NCBI GenBank assembly: GCA_029207755.1
Contig: JARCOQ010000005.1
Coordinates: 53,161,563 to 53,225,562 of the forward strand
Reading direction: 5' to 3'
Length of the DNA stretch: 64,000 nucleotides
Source of the DNA: Chamaea fasciata
Lineage: Eukaryota > Chordata > Aves > Passeriformes > Sylviidae
The notes beneath the pieces were generated by a model that did not search any database, was not told where the DNA came from, and saw only the letters and a program-made list of their open reading frames with translations. This document shows positions 1-64,000 of the stretch, one piece after another; within the stretch, counting starts at the first letter, position 1, and each line of letters begins with the position of its first letter. A program made the position numbers and the translations under genes.

Positions 1-290
1 TTGCATCCCTCCCCGGAGCCCTCCTACATCCCTCCCCGCATACCCCCCCCCCCCCCCCCCCCCCTCGCATCCGCTGCCAGGGCGGCAGTCCCGGTGCTGG
101 CGGGACCGCGCCCGGTTTGATCCCGCGGTTCCGGTGCCCGGCTCGGTCTCGCACCGCTGGCACCTCTGCAGCTGAATCGCCTCCGGCTTGGAGAGATGTC
201 GGTACCAGATCTCGTCTTCTGGAGGCTGACGGGGAAAAGCGGTGACGTGCTGGACGTGGGGGTACCCGAGGATCGGCCTGGGGTTGTTTC
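1..290. promoter_or_regulatory. CpG-rich patch, possible ABCC9 promoter / first non-coding exon region
   Basis: The first 290 nt are clearly GC-rich with roughly two dozen or more CpG dinucleotides, whereas the DNA after about 300 is AT-rich and CpG-poor. It lies about 10.2 kb upstream of the ABCC9 start codon, and the coding exon 1 has a splice acceptor, so a non-coding first exon must exist upstream. This patch is the best candidate for it. No TATA box or unambiguous donor can be assigned, and the left edge is cut by the window. It could instead belong to a divergent upstream gene. Confidence 0.4.
43..64. repeat. C22 homopolymer
   Basis: An uninterrupted run of 22 cytosines lies inside the CpG-rich patch. 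Runs of this length are prone to length error in sequencing. Confidence 0.9.
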
Positions 291-1289
291 CACACATTTA
301 AACGTCCAAAAATTCCCGGAAACATTTTGAATTCCTGTAATTACCATTTGCCCCCTCCTTCCCCCTTCCCTCTCCTCTCACTCAAATCGAAAAGCCCTGA
401 TACAAAATGCCAGATCAGGGCTGACTGTTCTGACATTTCAGAGCTTTCCATTTTTCCTAATCCTTTCAAAATGCATTTCAAAACACTTTAGCTTGTCATA
501 TAGAGAAATGAAAGTGCCCTATTTAGAAACAGCAAAATGAAACATGCTGGCTGATTCCATGTTCATTTTGCCTTATTTTTTCCCTTCCTGTTCAAACAAT
601 TTTGTAGAAAAGACAGAACTGAATTACAATGAACTAAATACTCACGTTTTGATGAAGAAAACTGTAACCATAAATGTTACTAACTTCTGTCAGAAATTGT
701 ATTTCAAAAATACTACATGGCAATTTCAGATGATTGGATGGGTTATAACTTTTTTATTTTTAAAGCAATCTTCTTTAACAAACAGAGATATGTAGCAGAA
801 GTCAGAGATTTCCAGTCCATAATCTTTTTTCTAAAGCATTTCATATATGAAAAGGGAAGAAATAAAAGGGAAAAAAAGTAAGCACAAGTCAAAGATTTCA
901 CATGCCTTGGAGGACTGTTAATATCTGTCTAAGTGTAAAGCTGTGTTGATATTTCAGATCAATGGGAGCTAACAAAAAGTACTAATTATCTCTAGCTCAG
1001 AGATTTCTGATTTCTTATCCCTACTACAGTCAGGTGTGAAATATCAGAGAAAAAGGAGCAGTCTGGGTTTGCCAAGGTTTTGATAAATCCTGCAGTGTTT
1101 GGCCTCAGCCATCCAAATCCATTCTCAGCTCAGCATTCTCTGTATAACCCCATTCATGGAAACATCTTTGACCTCAATCCCTTGGAAACCATTTGCTCTC
1201 TAATGACCTAGATGCAATCCCTGGATTCTGCAAGGTCTAAGCAGAATTCTCTCCCAAGGGCCTCCAGTTCTAGTACAGAATGACTGAAG

Positions 1290-1343
1290 AGGAATTGGAT
1301 GATCCTTGTGTATCCCTTCCAGCTCAGGCTATTCTGTGATTCC
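1290..1343 (+). repeat. Short, old CR1 LINE 3'-end fragment
   Basis: The stretch reading GATCCTTGTGTATCCCTTCC, followed by a Cys-like AGCTCAGG segment and ATTCTGTGATTCC, matches the characteristic 3' terminus of bird CR1 elements. Only the terminus is recognisable; the 5' limit is a guess. Confidence 0.6.
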
Positions 1344-2823
1344 AAAAGCTGTGCTCAAAACCACCCTGCACTGACACATGTCCTGTGCTGCACCACAAGT
1401 CCCAGATCTTTGCAATTTATGGCCTCAAGTTGTAAGGCTCAAGTGAAACTGTCACAATGGAAAAATCCGAATCTTAGTTCATCTTTCTTTGATGGAGCTG
1501 TGAGAAAATGAGCAAACAAACCAACCAACCACATGTGGGCTCTCTTGGGACTTCTTTACCTCTAAGTAAACAAATACAATGGATTTTGTAACTAAAAAAT
1601 GTTATCCCATGTAAAAAAGGGCAATTGTATTGAAAACTATATTCCTGGTATGAGCATCAAATAAATTGGGAATTTTATTTCAAGTATTAAAAAAAGCCAG
1701 AAGAAGCAGACCTGTGTGATCAAAAAGTGAGATTTGGTCTGCATTTTAAGCAGAAGAGCTGGAGGGACTTAGGTAAGCCAGTAAAGTAAAATATCTGAGT
1801 AGACTTTTCTGCTTAATATGGTGGAAGACATGCAAAATTATGTTGTCAAATTCAAATTATCCAAGATTAATTACAAAGGAATCAAAAGCTGAATCTCTGC
1901 AAGCGTGCCAAAAGTTAGACTACCTTGTCTAAATCAATTACTTCAGAATAGCCATCTGCTAATAGTCCATGTGCTGACATGCAGCTTCTTGGAATCTTAC
2001 TGCTTCAGAGAGGGAAAAATGAAAATAAAAGCAAGCAGAGGAAATCCCAGGGGAATGTAGCTTCAGGAGGCGAAAAATTGGTGCTTTTTGCTTGCCTGTC
2101 TCTTCCCAGTTTCCTGCCCCCTTCAGCGTATGAGAAAGGCAAGAAGAGTTTGTGCACTTTGGAAACTCGATAGGAGGCAGCAGCTGATCTTCCCATCACC
2201 AGCCTAAAAATAATCCACTCCAGGGCTTGGAGCGGCTTCACTAAGTGGAGGAAAATCCTGCCATCGGGATGATATTGATCACATAGCACAACCGAGTGAC
2301 ACTTTGGGTTGGTATTTGGGGTTGTGTTTACAAAGGTAAGCTGCTGCAGAGTTTGATCTAACATTCAGCAACCAAACGGGGCATGCGATGACCCTCCCCC
2401 CATTATCTCCCACTAACCACCTCCTCCTCCTCCTTCCCTTTATATCTGTGGGACAGGGCTGCTCCTCGTTCTTTCCTGGGATTACAACTCCAATCTCTTT
2501 TTCCTTTTCCATTCGCAGGCGTTCTCAGCCTTTACCGTCCCCTCCTGCTGATGTTTTCTTTGCTGCTGTTCACAGGGTTATGTTTCTTTTTTTAAACTGT
2601 CCTGTCTTGGCAATGTGAAGTCGAAGGTTTTACAGCAGGCAGCGTAGCACGCTGGTGTTGGGGATCGCACTGTGTGGAGAAGCTTTCCAAAAAAAGAAAG
2701 AAAAAAAACCAAGCGATGCATTTAGATGTGTGAGACCACTGCAGATGTTTGTGTGAAATGCTTTGCAGTGCCAATAGCCTGTTTAGCACCACTGCCGTTG
2801 TGATTTTCCCTGTGTTTGGAGGC

Positions 2824-2886
2824 TGATCCAGAAGGCTCCCGAAGTCAATGAGATTCTTTGCATTGACTTCAGCACCGTTTGGATCA
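2824..2886. repeat. Imperfect palindromic element
   Basis: The outer ends TGATCC (2824-2829) and GGATCA (2881-2886) are inverted, and the inner arms GAAGTCAATG (2841-2850) and CATTGACTTC (2861-2870) are perfect inverted repeats around a 10-nt loop. The layout resembles short palindromic repeats I recall from reptile and bird genomes; the family name is not known to me. Confidence 0.6.
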
Positions 2887-3410
2887 GGCTGTGGCACACG
2901 GCAGTTAGCGCTGCGAATGCTGACAAGCACCAGAGGTAATTCATCATCCTGAGGCCCAGGGGAGCTGGGGCAGTGCTTAGCAAGGAAGAGGGGTCTGTGG
3001 AGCATAGGTGGTCACAGCTTAAATAAGGAATAAAAAGAAAATTGTATTTTGTATCGGGTCTTTTTTGATGAAATAGGTTTTAAAGGGGACAGTGCTTTCT
3101 GCCGTTACCTCAGCAGAACTCTTTGCAAGATTATAGATCACATAGGTTGGGTTAGTGTTTTCAGGAAAGTAAGAGCAAACTAGAAGGGTTACAAGCAGAT
3201 AGGGAAAAGATTCAGAGCACTAACCTAAAATCTCTCGAAAACCTCAGAGTTAGGCCTTCCATTCAAAGCTATAAATCAATCATTTGTCCTCAGTTAAAAT
3301 TTACTATGGGAAATTCCAGAAGAAAAGACAAATTTTGCTTTTGTGCTTTATTCAGAAGATAAGAACTAAGTACTTTTGTAAAACTCAGAGTATTTTCTTC
3401 ACCCTGCACC

Positions 3411-3482
3411 TATATGCATACACATATGTATATACATACATGTTTATATGTATATATGGGCATATAATGCACATTATATGTA
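3411..3482. repeat. TA/CA-rich low-complexity tract
   Basis: Alternating TATA, CATA and TATG units dominate this stretch. It is a degenerate dinucleotide microsatellite. Confidence 0.7.
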
Positions 3483-6400
3483 AGACCAAAACGAAATTTG
3501 GTCTGAACTGAGACACAAGAATGCTCTGTAAACCGGTATATTTTAATTAGGAAGTGCAACTATGAATTTATATCATTTTTTTTTAAAGTATGGACAACAG
3601 AACTACTGCAATAAATGTTTTCAAAATATTCTTATTCCCCCAAACAAGCTCCACCTGAGGAGTGTACTTATACTCTTTTTTTTGTAGTCATAAGTACCTT
3701 GCAGAGCATGACGATCAGAGTGATATTTCAGGTAAGATGAAACTCTTGAATATGAAGATTTTAAAGTCCACTTTAAAAGACCCTTAAGGTAGTTAAAATG
3801 TCTTTAATTAGGATTCTTATAGTTTTGTACTTGGTGAGGATGTTCTCATAATTTTAATGGAAATTTTGATTATCTACCATTTTTCCATTGTCTTCTTCAG
3901 AATTTCTTATGGAAAATATATCTCATGAACTGGCTTACTGCCCTGAGAATCCCCATTTATGCTTGTTAAAATGAGATTTGTAAGTGTTTAGGTTCAATGT
4001 TCTGTCATTTCCATGTTTACGACTTTGACCTATTTTCTTTCTTCCCAAAACTTCTCACTTCTTCACAGGAATTTTTGTTAATGAATCACTTTTGTGCTGT
4101 TTTCTGTTTATTCTCTTATGACTGTGTCTGTCCACTTTAGCCTAAAACCAGGAAGTCTCAACTTGCCAGTAATGTGGATCTTAGCATAAAAATTTAAATG
4201 CTTAAAGGACATGAGGGGTTTTTAGCTATTTCATTGAAGGGTGAACTGCTGTTCAGATAGTTCACATCCTCATTAAAGTAAACCAAGGGGGAATCAGATT
4301 CCCTAATGATGTAAAGGACAGCTGAAACTTGCCTTCCACTGGTACCAACATGGGCCCATCCTCCTGATTGTTCTTTCCATTCCCCTGCTCTGTGAAGTTT
4401 GGCTGATGGCTTTAGCTCATACTGACTATTCAGCACAGGCCATTCTCAAAGGGAGAAGGAAAAACCACCTCTCAGAATCTCTGATGAGTTGTAGAGTTCA
4501 TAAAGACAGAATTTAAAGTGAGTAATTTGAGAGTAACTTAGAAAGACGAAGGCCTTCCAGCCTACAAGTGTTAAAACAAAAAATTACCTGGCACTTGGCA
4601 CTCCTGCTGGGTTGCTGAATGTAGCTGGTATCCTCAGATGGCACATGCTTGTTATCAGATGATCTTTGTCCCATTACTTCATTTCCATGTCTGACACGAT
4701 AGATTAAACCTAGCATGCTTGGCAACATTATTATAAAGTATAACATTCCTGCTATAATTAGCAGTGAAGCAAATTGTGATGTACCCACGTTTTTACAATT
4801 ACCCCAGTATAAATTGTTGGCCTACTGTATTCAACAGCAAGTGAAACTTTTTCTGGGAAAGCCATTTTTTGTAATGACTATGAATAACATTGTCTTAGTG
4901 ACTTTATGAGTACCTCAACAGTTATTCTGAATGGCTGCTACCACCTGATGAGAAGTGGTTCATAATGTAGATGATCAGCAAATTTCAAAATAACTTGCTA
5001 CCCCTTCATCTCTTTTCTACAGAATATTCACTTTTAGGTTACACAGATTCTTTTTCCAAAGTGGCAGTTAGACTGCTCCCATATTGTTCAGACATTGCTG
5101 TTTGCCAGTCAAAGCCATCTTCCTGTAGAGAAGCTTTGAGCTTCAGAGATTCCAATCTGATCATGAGCTTAGAGAAAAGGTTAATCCATATGAGACGAAG
5201 AGGCCTTTGCTTTCCAGTGGCTCTCCCCTCCTTTAGAACCCACAGATAAAGTTTTGCTAAGAGGCTGGTGGACATTTCTCCACTGTTACGTCTTGAGGCA
5301 GTCCTGCACGAGCCAACTTGGGAACTGAAGTAGGGAAATTGCAGCAGTTCAACTTTGATGTCGAACTTGATGTGAGCAGGGCTTCTTACCTTGGGGACAT
5401 CACCACAGTGATTAGGACTGTTAATTGTGCGACTGAACTATGTTGGTGTGGCTCTCTGCTGGACTGTGAGCCCACAGCAAGGCAGGCAGGCAGACTGCTG
5501 AGGGTGATAAACCCACCTGGCTTTGCTGCTTAATTCACCTGTGTACCCTTCCAGGCAGGGCTGTTTCCAGTGTTCCCAAGGAAGGGTCCTGGCAGGTGTA
5601 GGAGGGGCATTGCTGCTGTGGAATGCAATAACCTCTCTGAGTTGGAGCACTAAAGGCTTTAATCTCTTCCATCCCTGATACACAAAAATTTCTTCAAATT
5701 TCTCCTCCTGTGGCTCTGCAGACCAGTTTTACCTCCTTGCTCTCTCCTCGCATACTTGCTGTGGCCTAAAAACTGTCTCCTCATCTCTGGGAAGGAGAAA
5801 ATCACCTTTGGCCACATGGTGGGAAAACCTGAGTCAGCTGTGTATTCTGATTTGCTTAGATCTAATTCAAAATTCTTCAGCATTACAGGTTTTGCTGTTC
5901 TCTGTGATCAGCATTCTCTCTCTTTTTGTGGGAAAAACAGAGTAAGTGTTTCTGTGTATTTAGTTATGTACTTGCATAAAGCTCAGCATGGAGAGAAACA
6001 AACAGCACTTTCTCACGTGGGCAAGATACCTCTTTTTCCCTCTCTACAGATGTAGTTCTGGCTGAAGTACAGCATTTGCTTCGTAGAGGAGTAAAAGCAA
6101 GGGAAGAATAGTTTAATAGTGTAATTTTCATTTAGGGAACCAAAATTGATCAGTGGTCAGTTGTAGAAGTGTTCCATCTTCCTTTCCTGCTGCAGTTTTC
6201 CATGAGTTACAATAATAAGCACAGCTGCAATTCTTCAATTCTTCATGTTTTGGCTTTGTTGTAGGTGTTTTTCTTGTTGGTGTTGTTTTTAATTCATTGT
6301 TCTTAATTTTCACATTTTAGTTTCATTTCATGAAATCTTATGGTTGTACAGAAAGAAGGAAATGGTGCCTTTTCCCTCTTTCACTGGGTAACTGCAATCA

Positions 6401-7918
6401 AGATCTTCAAATGGTCTTAATTTCCAGGCTCAGTTTTCTGAGTGAAAGCTTTCAAAACGAGGACTCATTAAAAATCAGTAGCTGTAGCTGTGACCTTTTA
6501 AAACTCTTTAGAATTCCTAGAATTATTAAAGATTTCTTTAACTCTAACTTGCAATACTGAAATGCTGTTTAAAAGTGCAACTTTGACTCTTTAATGAGTC
6601 TGAAGCTTTACACTGTTTGCAGGCCAAAAAATGTGTCCTTCTGTAGCTACACTGAACTTTCCAAGCATGGGATCTGAGCGTGGGTACAAGAAATTTTGCT
6701 GTCATATTATCATATTTTTATTTGAAAAAGATTGAAGGCTGCACTGTTTTCTTGGATGAGAGATCACATCTGAAAACTTGTCATGGTCCAACTCGCATTA
6801 TTTTTAGTGGAGCTGCAAAAACATTATTGGAAAATGCCCTGTACTGCCTAGAGAAATCAAGGATTTGTTCTTCTGCCTTAGGGGCTTTTCTTTCTGTCCT
6901 TCTTTGGAGAAGAATACAGCTTGTTAAACTTTGGGGCTAATGAAATGGAGCTTCTGGAGGCATGCCCTGATGCTGCAGAAAGTAATGACTAATTTCAGCT
7001 TCAAACCAAAAGGCATTGTCTGTAAATGCAAAGCATCATCCCTTTGATATCAGCAAAACTTCATCCACTATATTTCCCTTATCTAGGAAACTTGAGCCAA
7101 GAGGCAGGAAGTACTTTACATGCTTTATTCCAGGGGGTGATGGTTCCGTGCATCTCTCCACCTGCAGAGTCTCCTCTGTACCAAAGTTCTCCAAAAAAAA
7201 AGCAAGGTCCAGCAGCTTGAGTCACAAAACTGTGGGGGGTGTGTGGGATCTGCCTTCTGAAGCAGAAATGGATGGGAAGGGAAAGATGGAGTGGATCCTG
7301 TCTCCCCACAAGGCAACTGGAGATGACATTATTTCTCAGAGCTCTAAGGTAGTGCTGATGTTTTCATACACCATTCTTGAAGATCCAGAGAACTGCCAGC
7401 AGCAGAAAGTGTTACAAAATTTGGGATATGCCAACAGATGCAGAACATGAGTCGTCCATTTCCAGCCACAGCTCGTTCCCAGCACAGTGGAGATGGAAAA
7501 ATGGGTGGAAGAAAGAAGGGAAGGGAGGAGAGAAGAATCACTGGACTATTAATGTTTCCACAGTTCTTATCTCCTCCATTTCCTATCAGTGCCAAACTGT
7601 ACTGGATATGTGTCCTGAGCTAAGTGCTGCTGAACAGGGAAGTTGTATATTTGATGATTTGGCATTTTGGGGCAGCACAGCATCACAACACTGATCAGAA
7701 TATTTTGTTAGATTTTAAGCCTGTGGGAGTTTAATGAGCATGGTCACTGGATAAACTGATTCATGATGAAGTTTTCTGATCAAAAATCTTAGGAATTTAT
7801 TGTCAGTTACCCTATCTCATTTGCCATGTAATCTTTTTTGTTTTCTGGGAATTTTTAAAACTGACCAACTTAGGCTTGATTTTCTCTCTCTTTTTAAGAG
7901 AAGGCAATTAAATTCTAC

Positions 7919-7940
7919 TTCCCCCCCCCCTTTTTTTTTT
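7919..7940. repeat. Adjacent C and T homopolymers
   Basis: A run of about ten C is followed directly by about ten T. Simple sequence; no other signal seen around it. Confidence 0.8.
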
Positions 7941-8409
7941 AATGAACAATAGTATTGTGAGTAGACTGCCCTTACCTTCTCTTGAAAAATATAAAATATT
8001 ACCAGTGTGATGGGCAGTGTCTCTAGATATCAGTATTAACTAATAGGACCACGTTCTTTTCTCAGCCCTGGCAATGTGCAAAGGACAATTGATTTTAAGA
8101 GTGTTACTGGACATACTCAACACAAAACTAGGCACACCACAGATTCTTGTGAAGATTCAGATGTGATTCTTCAAAGGTGCATTTTGCATGAGAGCTTTTA
8201 GTGACTATTGTTTGAGGTGTGATAAGGAACCTCTGCAAACTGATGGTGGTCCCTCGTTAGGAGAAAACACTCTTCCTGCAGTTAATAGTCCTTCACTCAA
8301 ATATTTGCTGCCTCTATTCTATTTCCCTTCCAGAAAAAATGGGAAACAAACAACAGTTCCCATAGCTTCCCTTGGATGTGGTTTTCATCCTTTCTCCCAG
8401 ATTGATTTT

Positions 8410-8512
8410 TGACTAGAAGCCAAAAGCTACACAGGGAGTCAATGATTCAGTGCTCATCTGAACCCAGGATTCTCCTGACTTTCAGTACCACTCTAACCAC
8501 TAGACCACAACA
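8410..8512. repeat. Probable ancient retroposon fragment
   Basis: The segment with GAACCCAGGATTCTCCTGAC and then CTCTAACCACTAGACCAC resembles a dispersed sequence I recall from turtle, crocodile and bird genomes, with a tRNA-like flavour. No intact tRNA fold is present. Family assignment is uncertain. Confidence 0.4.
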
Positions 8513-10504
8513 GCATCTTATGCTGCCTCAGAAGAGAGTCATCCTTGTGGGAAAGGGAGGAAAATTCCCAGCAGAACTCCCTTGGACTTCTGACCTTCGA
8601 TAAAAATGAGGAAACAGCACTTCTGATTTTCAAGAGATTACTATTATCATTATGTTTCTCTTAATGTCAAGCTTTCACAAATTAAACCCAAGCAACCTCT
8701 GTGTAGTTTTTTTTAAAGTTCCTTATTTGTTTTGCTAATAACTCCTTGATATATTCAGACAGATCCCACATTAACAGAATGTTTATTTTTTGTTACTAGC
8801 CTTATGCACTTATGAATGTCTTTTGGTATAAAAATAAAATTATAGAATGATAGTGGTCATATCACTCTATTCATTATAGAGAATGGACCAAAATCTCCAT
8901 CAAATTGTGTTACAGCACATGGACTGTTAACAGATGGTGGTTACTGAAGTTTGAGTCGGTTGACCCTCAGCTTTTGCCTCACAGTGAGTACATGAATGCG
9001 AGTTATGCTTAACGTCTGGTAAATCTCAGTCATAAACTGCTGATATATTTGGGAAAGGGAGCACATTTATCACACTCTTTTCAAAGAAACTCCTCTTCAC
9101 TGATGTGTTTTGATATGGGTTGCGCTTTTCAGATTCAGAAAGAACTTGGTTAAAAGCTAACAGGGGGTTTAGCAGAGGTTCAAAATGCTTCTTTGAATTC
9201 TGTATTTTTTTGAAGATCTGCATGTTTATTCTGTCTCTGAGGGACTACTTGTGTAGTTTATGCTTACCTTCTTATGAGTACCTTGTTTAAACATCTTACA
9301 GAAATAATCTGAACTATTTGAGGAAAGAAGGAAACCTTTTTCTCCCCATTCAACTGACTTTTTTTTTTGTTTCTAAACTGCATTCATACATTTTCTCCAT
9401 CCTATCTTGTTCTGATTCTGCAAAACCTATAAATGCCAATGTTCTTGCAGACAGATGTTTTGCTGAATTAAATATATTCCACTTCAGCATGTAAAATTTG
9501 ACAAAAGGAAAAGGTATGGATAAATGAGTGTCCACAACTTATTCTACAGCACTGTGCTGCTCTGTGTAAGTCTCAGGCAAAGAAATGAGCAAGGAAAGAC
9601 TTTGTTTGCAGTTTCTGTTTCATCTTCTTATAAAGAAGACTGAAAACATAAATGATGCACAGGTTGATTTAAGCCAGAACCTGGCCATACCTCTGGGTTG
9701 ATCTGTGGCCCATGCTCTGCGAGCAGGAACGCAGGAGTTTATCTTGGTGTACAAAGATAATCTCACAAGAAATCATGGAAGTCAGACTGCTGGGATGAGT
9801 CTAAGCATGTGTTTAAGGGTTTTCAGGATCAAACATAAATGCTGACTTACTGCCTAGGCAGTCTTCATTGCCACCTGTTTTGGTTAATAGTTTGTCATTT
9901 ATCCATAATGTCTCATCTGTGTGGCCATTGTTCTATGTGACAATGAAGAAATACAAAATATCAGTGAGTTCAAAGCTGCCAGATCACAAATACCAAAAGT
10001 TCCAAGCTTGCACTGGGAATGCAGTGCAACTAATTGTTGGAGATACTGCACAGACAGCGTCGGCTCACCAAAGAAACAAAAAACCGCAACACACAGGTCA
10101 ACTTATGTCCATTTGGGTTTGTTATGAGAAATGGAAATACTTATTTTTCAAATCTTCTACTTTCTTTCTTTATATTCTCACAGAGATTTTGCAGCATAGT
10201 GTTTGTGCCTATAATGAGCACTAGAAATTATAGCAAAATGTATTTAAAAATAGCACTTAAATAATGAATGCAGCTAAATACAAACAATATTATCAAAATA
10301 TAAATAATACTAATGCCATATAAATAGAGCTTTCTAGTGTGTTTGTATTTGACATAGCCCAAAATAATTTTCAAAATACAACTGTGTTATTCTCTATGGG
10401 TTCTTCAGTGTGCTCCTTCCTGGTCTCTTTATTATATTTATTTTGTCTTTAGCCAGAGGCAATGTTAGCACTCTTGGTAGTCAACATTTCTCTCATTTCT
10501 GTAG

Positions 10505-10525
10505 TAGCCGGACCCTCTGGAAGAG
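10505..10525 (+). other. ABCC9: 5' UTR part of first coding exon
   Basis: A pyrimidine-rich stretch ending TTTCTGTAG places the acceptor at 10503-10504. The 21 nt before the ATG begin with an in-frame TAG, which rules out an upstream start in this exon and supports 10526 as the initiator. Confidence 0.75.
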
Positions 10526-63971
<53,446 letters not shown>

Positions 63972-64000
63972 GTACCTTGTCAAGGAATTGCCCATCATCC

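Larger units (their letters stand above)
351..10504. other. Non-coding DNA upstream of first coding exon (5' flank or first intron)
   Basis: About 10 kb without any supportable coding exon. Reading frames here are short and lack family similarity or good exon borders. It holds an old CR1 end (about 1290-1343), an imperfect palindromic element (2824-2886), a TA/CA low-complexity tract (3411-3482), a C10T10 tract (7919-7940) and an old retroposon-like piece (8410-8512). Because the exon at 10505 has a splice acceptor, much of this stretch is probably the first intron of ABCC9. Confidence 0.6.

Noticed and set aside
7016..7450. 144-codon open frame upstream of ABCC9
   Set aside because: Low-complexity composition, several overlapping frames of similar length on both strands, and no recognised similarity.
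8410..8512. Possible tRNA gene, because of a tRNA-like 3' segment
   Set aside because: No cloverleaf or intact A and B boxes could be assembled; better explained as an old retroposon fragment.

Overview
The window is vertebrate nuclear DNA, most probably from a bird. It is dominated by one gene on the + strand: ABCC9, encoding the sulfonylurea receptor SUR2, the regulatory ABC-transporter subunit of ATP-sensitive potassium (KATP) channels. Thirty-two consecutive coding exons can be read from the start codon at 10526 to 63971. All have GT donors and AG acceptors, all phases match, and there is no in-frame stop. The joined reading frame is 4059 nt (1353 codons). It stops at the window edge just before the Walker A motif of the second nucleotide-binding domain, so the 3' part of NBD2, the alternative last exon that separates SUR2A from SUR2B, and any 3' UTR lie outside. 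SUR2 rather than SUR1 is indicated by the residues around the acidic stretch, by the short linker with an Arg-Arg-Gln in place of SUR1's Arg-Lys-Arg, and by presence of the 39-nt micro-exon 17. An avian source is suggested by several CR1 LINE 3' ends, small introns (32 exons in about 53 kb) and few other interspersed repeats.

Layout: 1-290 is a CpG-rich, promoter-like patch that begins with a C22 run. 350-10504 is non-coding and holds only old repeats and low-complexity DNA; it is either the 5' flank or, more probably, a first intron. 10505-16033 (exons 1-5) encodes TMD0 and the start of the L0 linker. 20120-29832 (exons 6-12) encodes the rest of L0 and TMD1. 33277-35228 (exons 13-15) encodes the linker into NBD1, and 37104-48096 (exons 16-22) encodes NBD1. 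Exons 23-24 (48717-49992) encode the 15-residue acidic run and TM12. Exons 25-31 (50918-62870) encode the rest of TMD2, and exon 32 starts NBD2. Introns range from 364 to 5127 nt; most hold nothing recognisable. CR1 fragments lie upstream (about 1290) and in introns 12 (two, opposite orientation), 15, 17 and 29.

I found no second protein-coding gene, tRNA, rRNA, CRISPR array or prokaryotic-type system. The points most worth checking are the two in-frame skippable exons (14 and 17), several substitutions at normally conserved SUR2 positions, glycosylation-site differences, and a few strong hairpins and tandem duplications in non-coding DNA.
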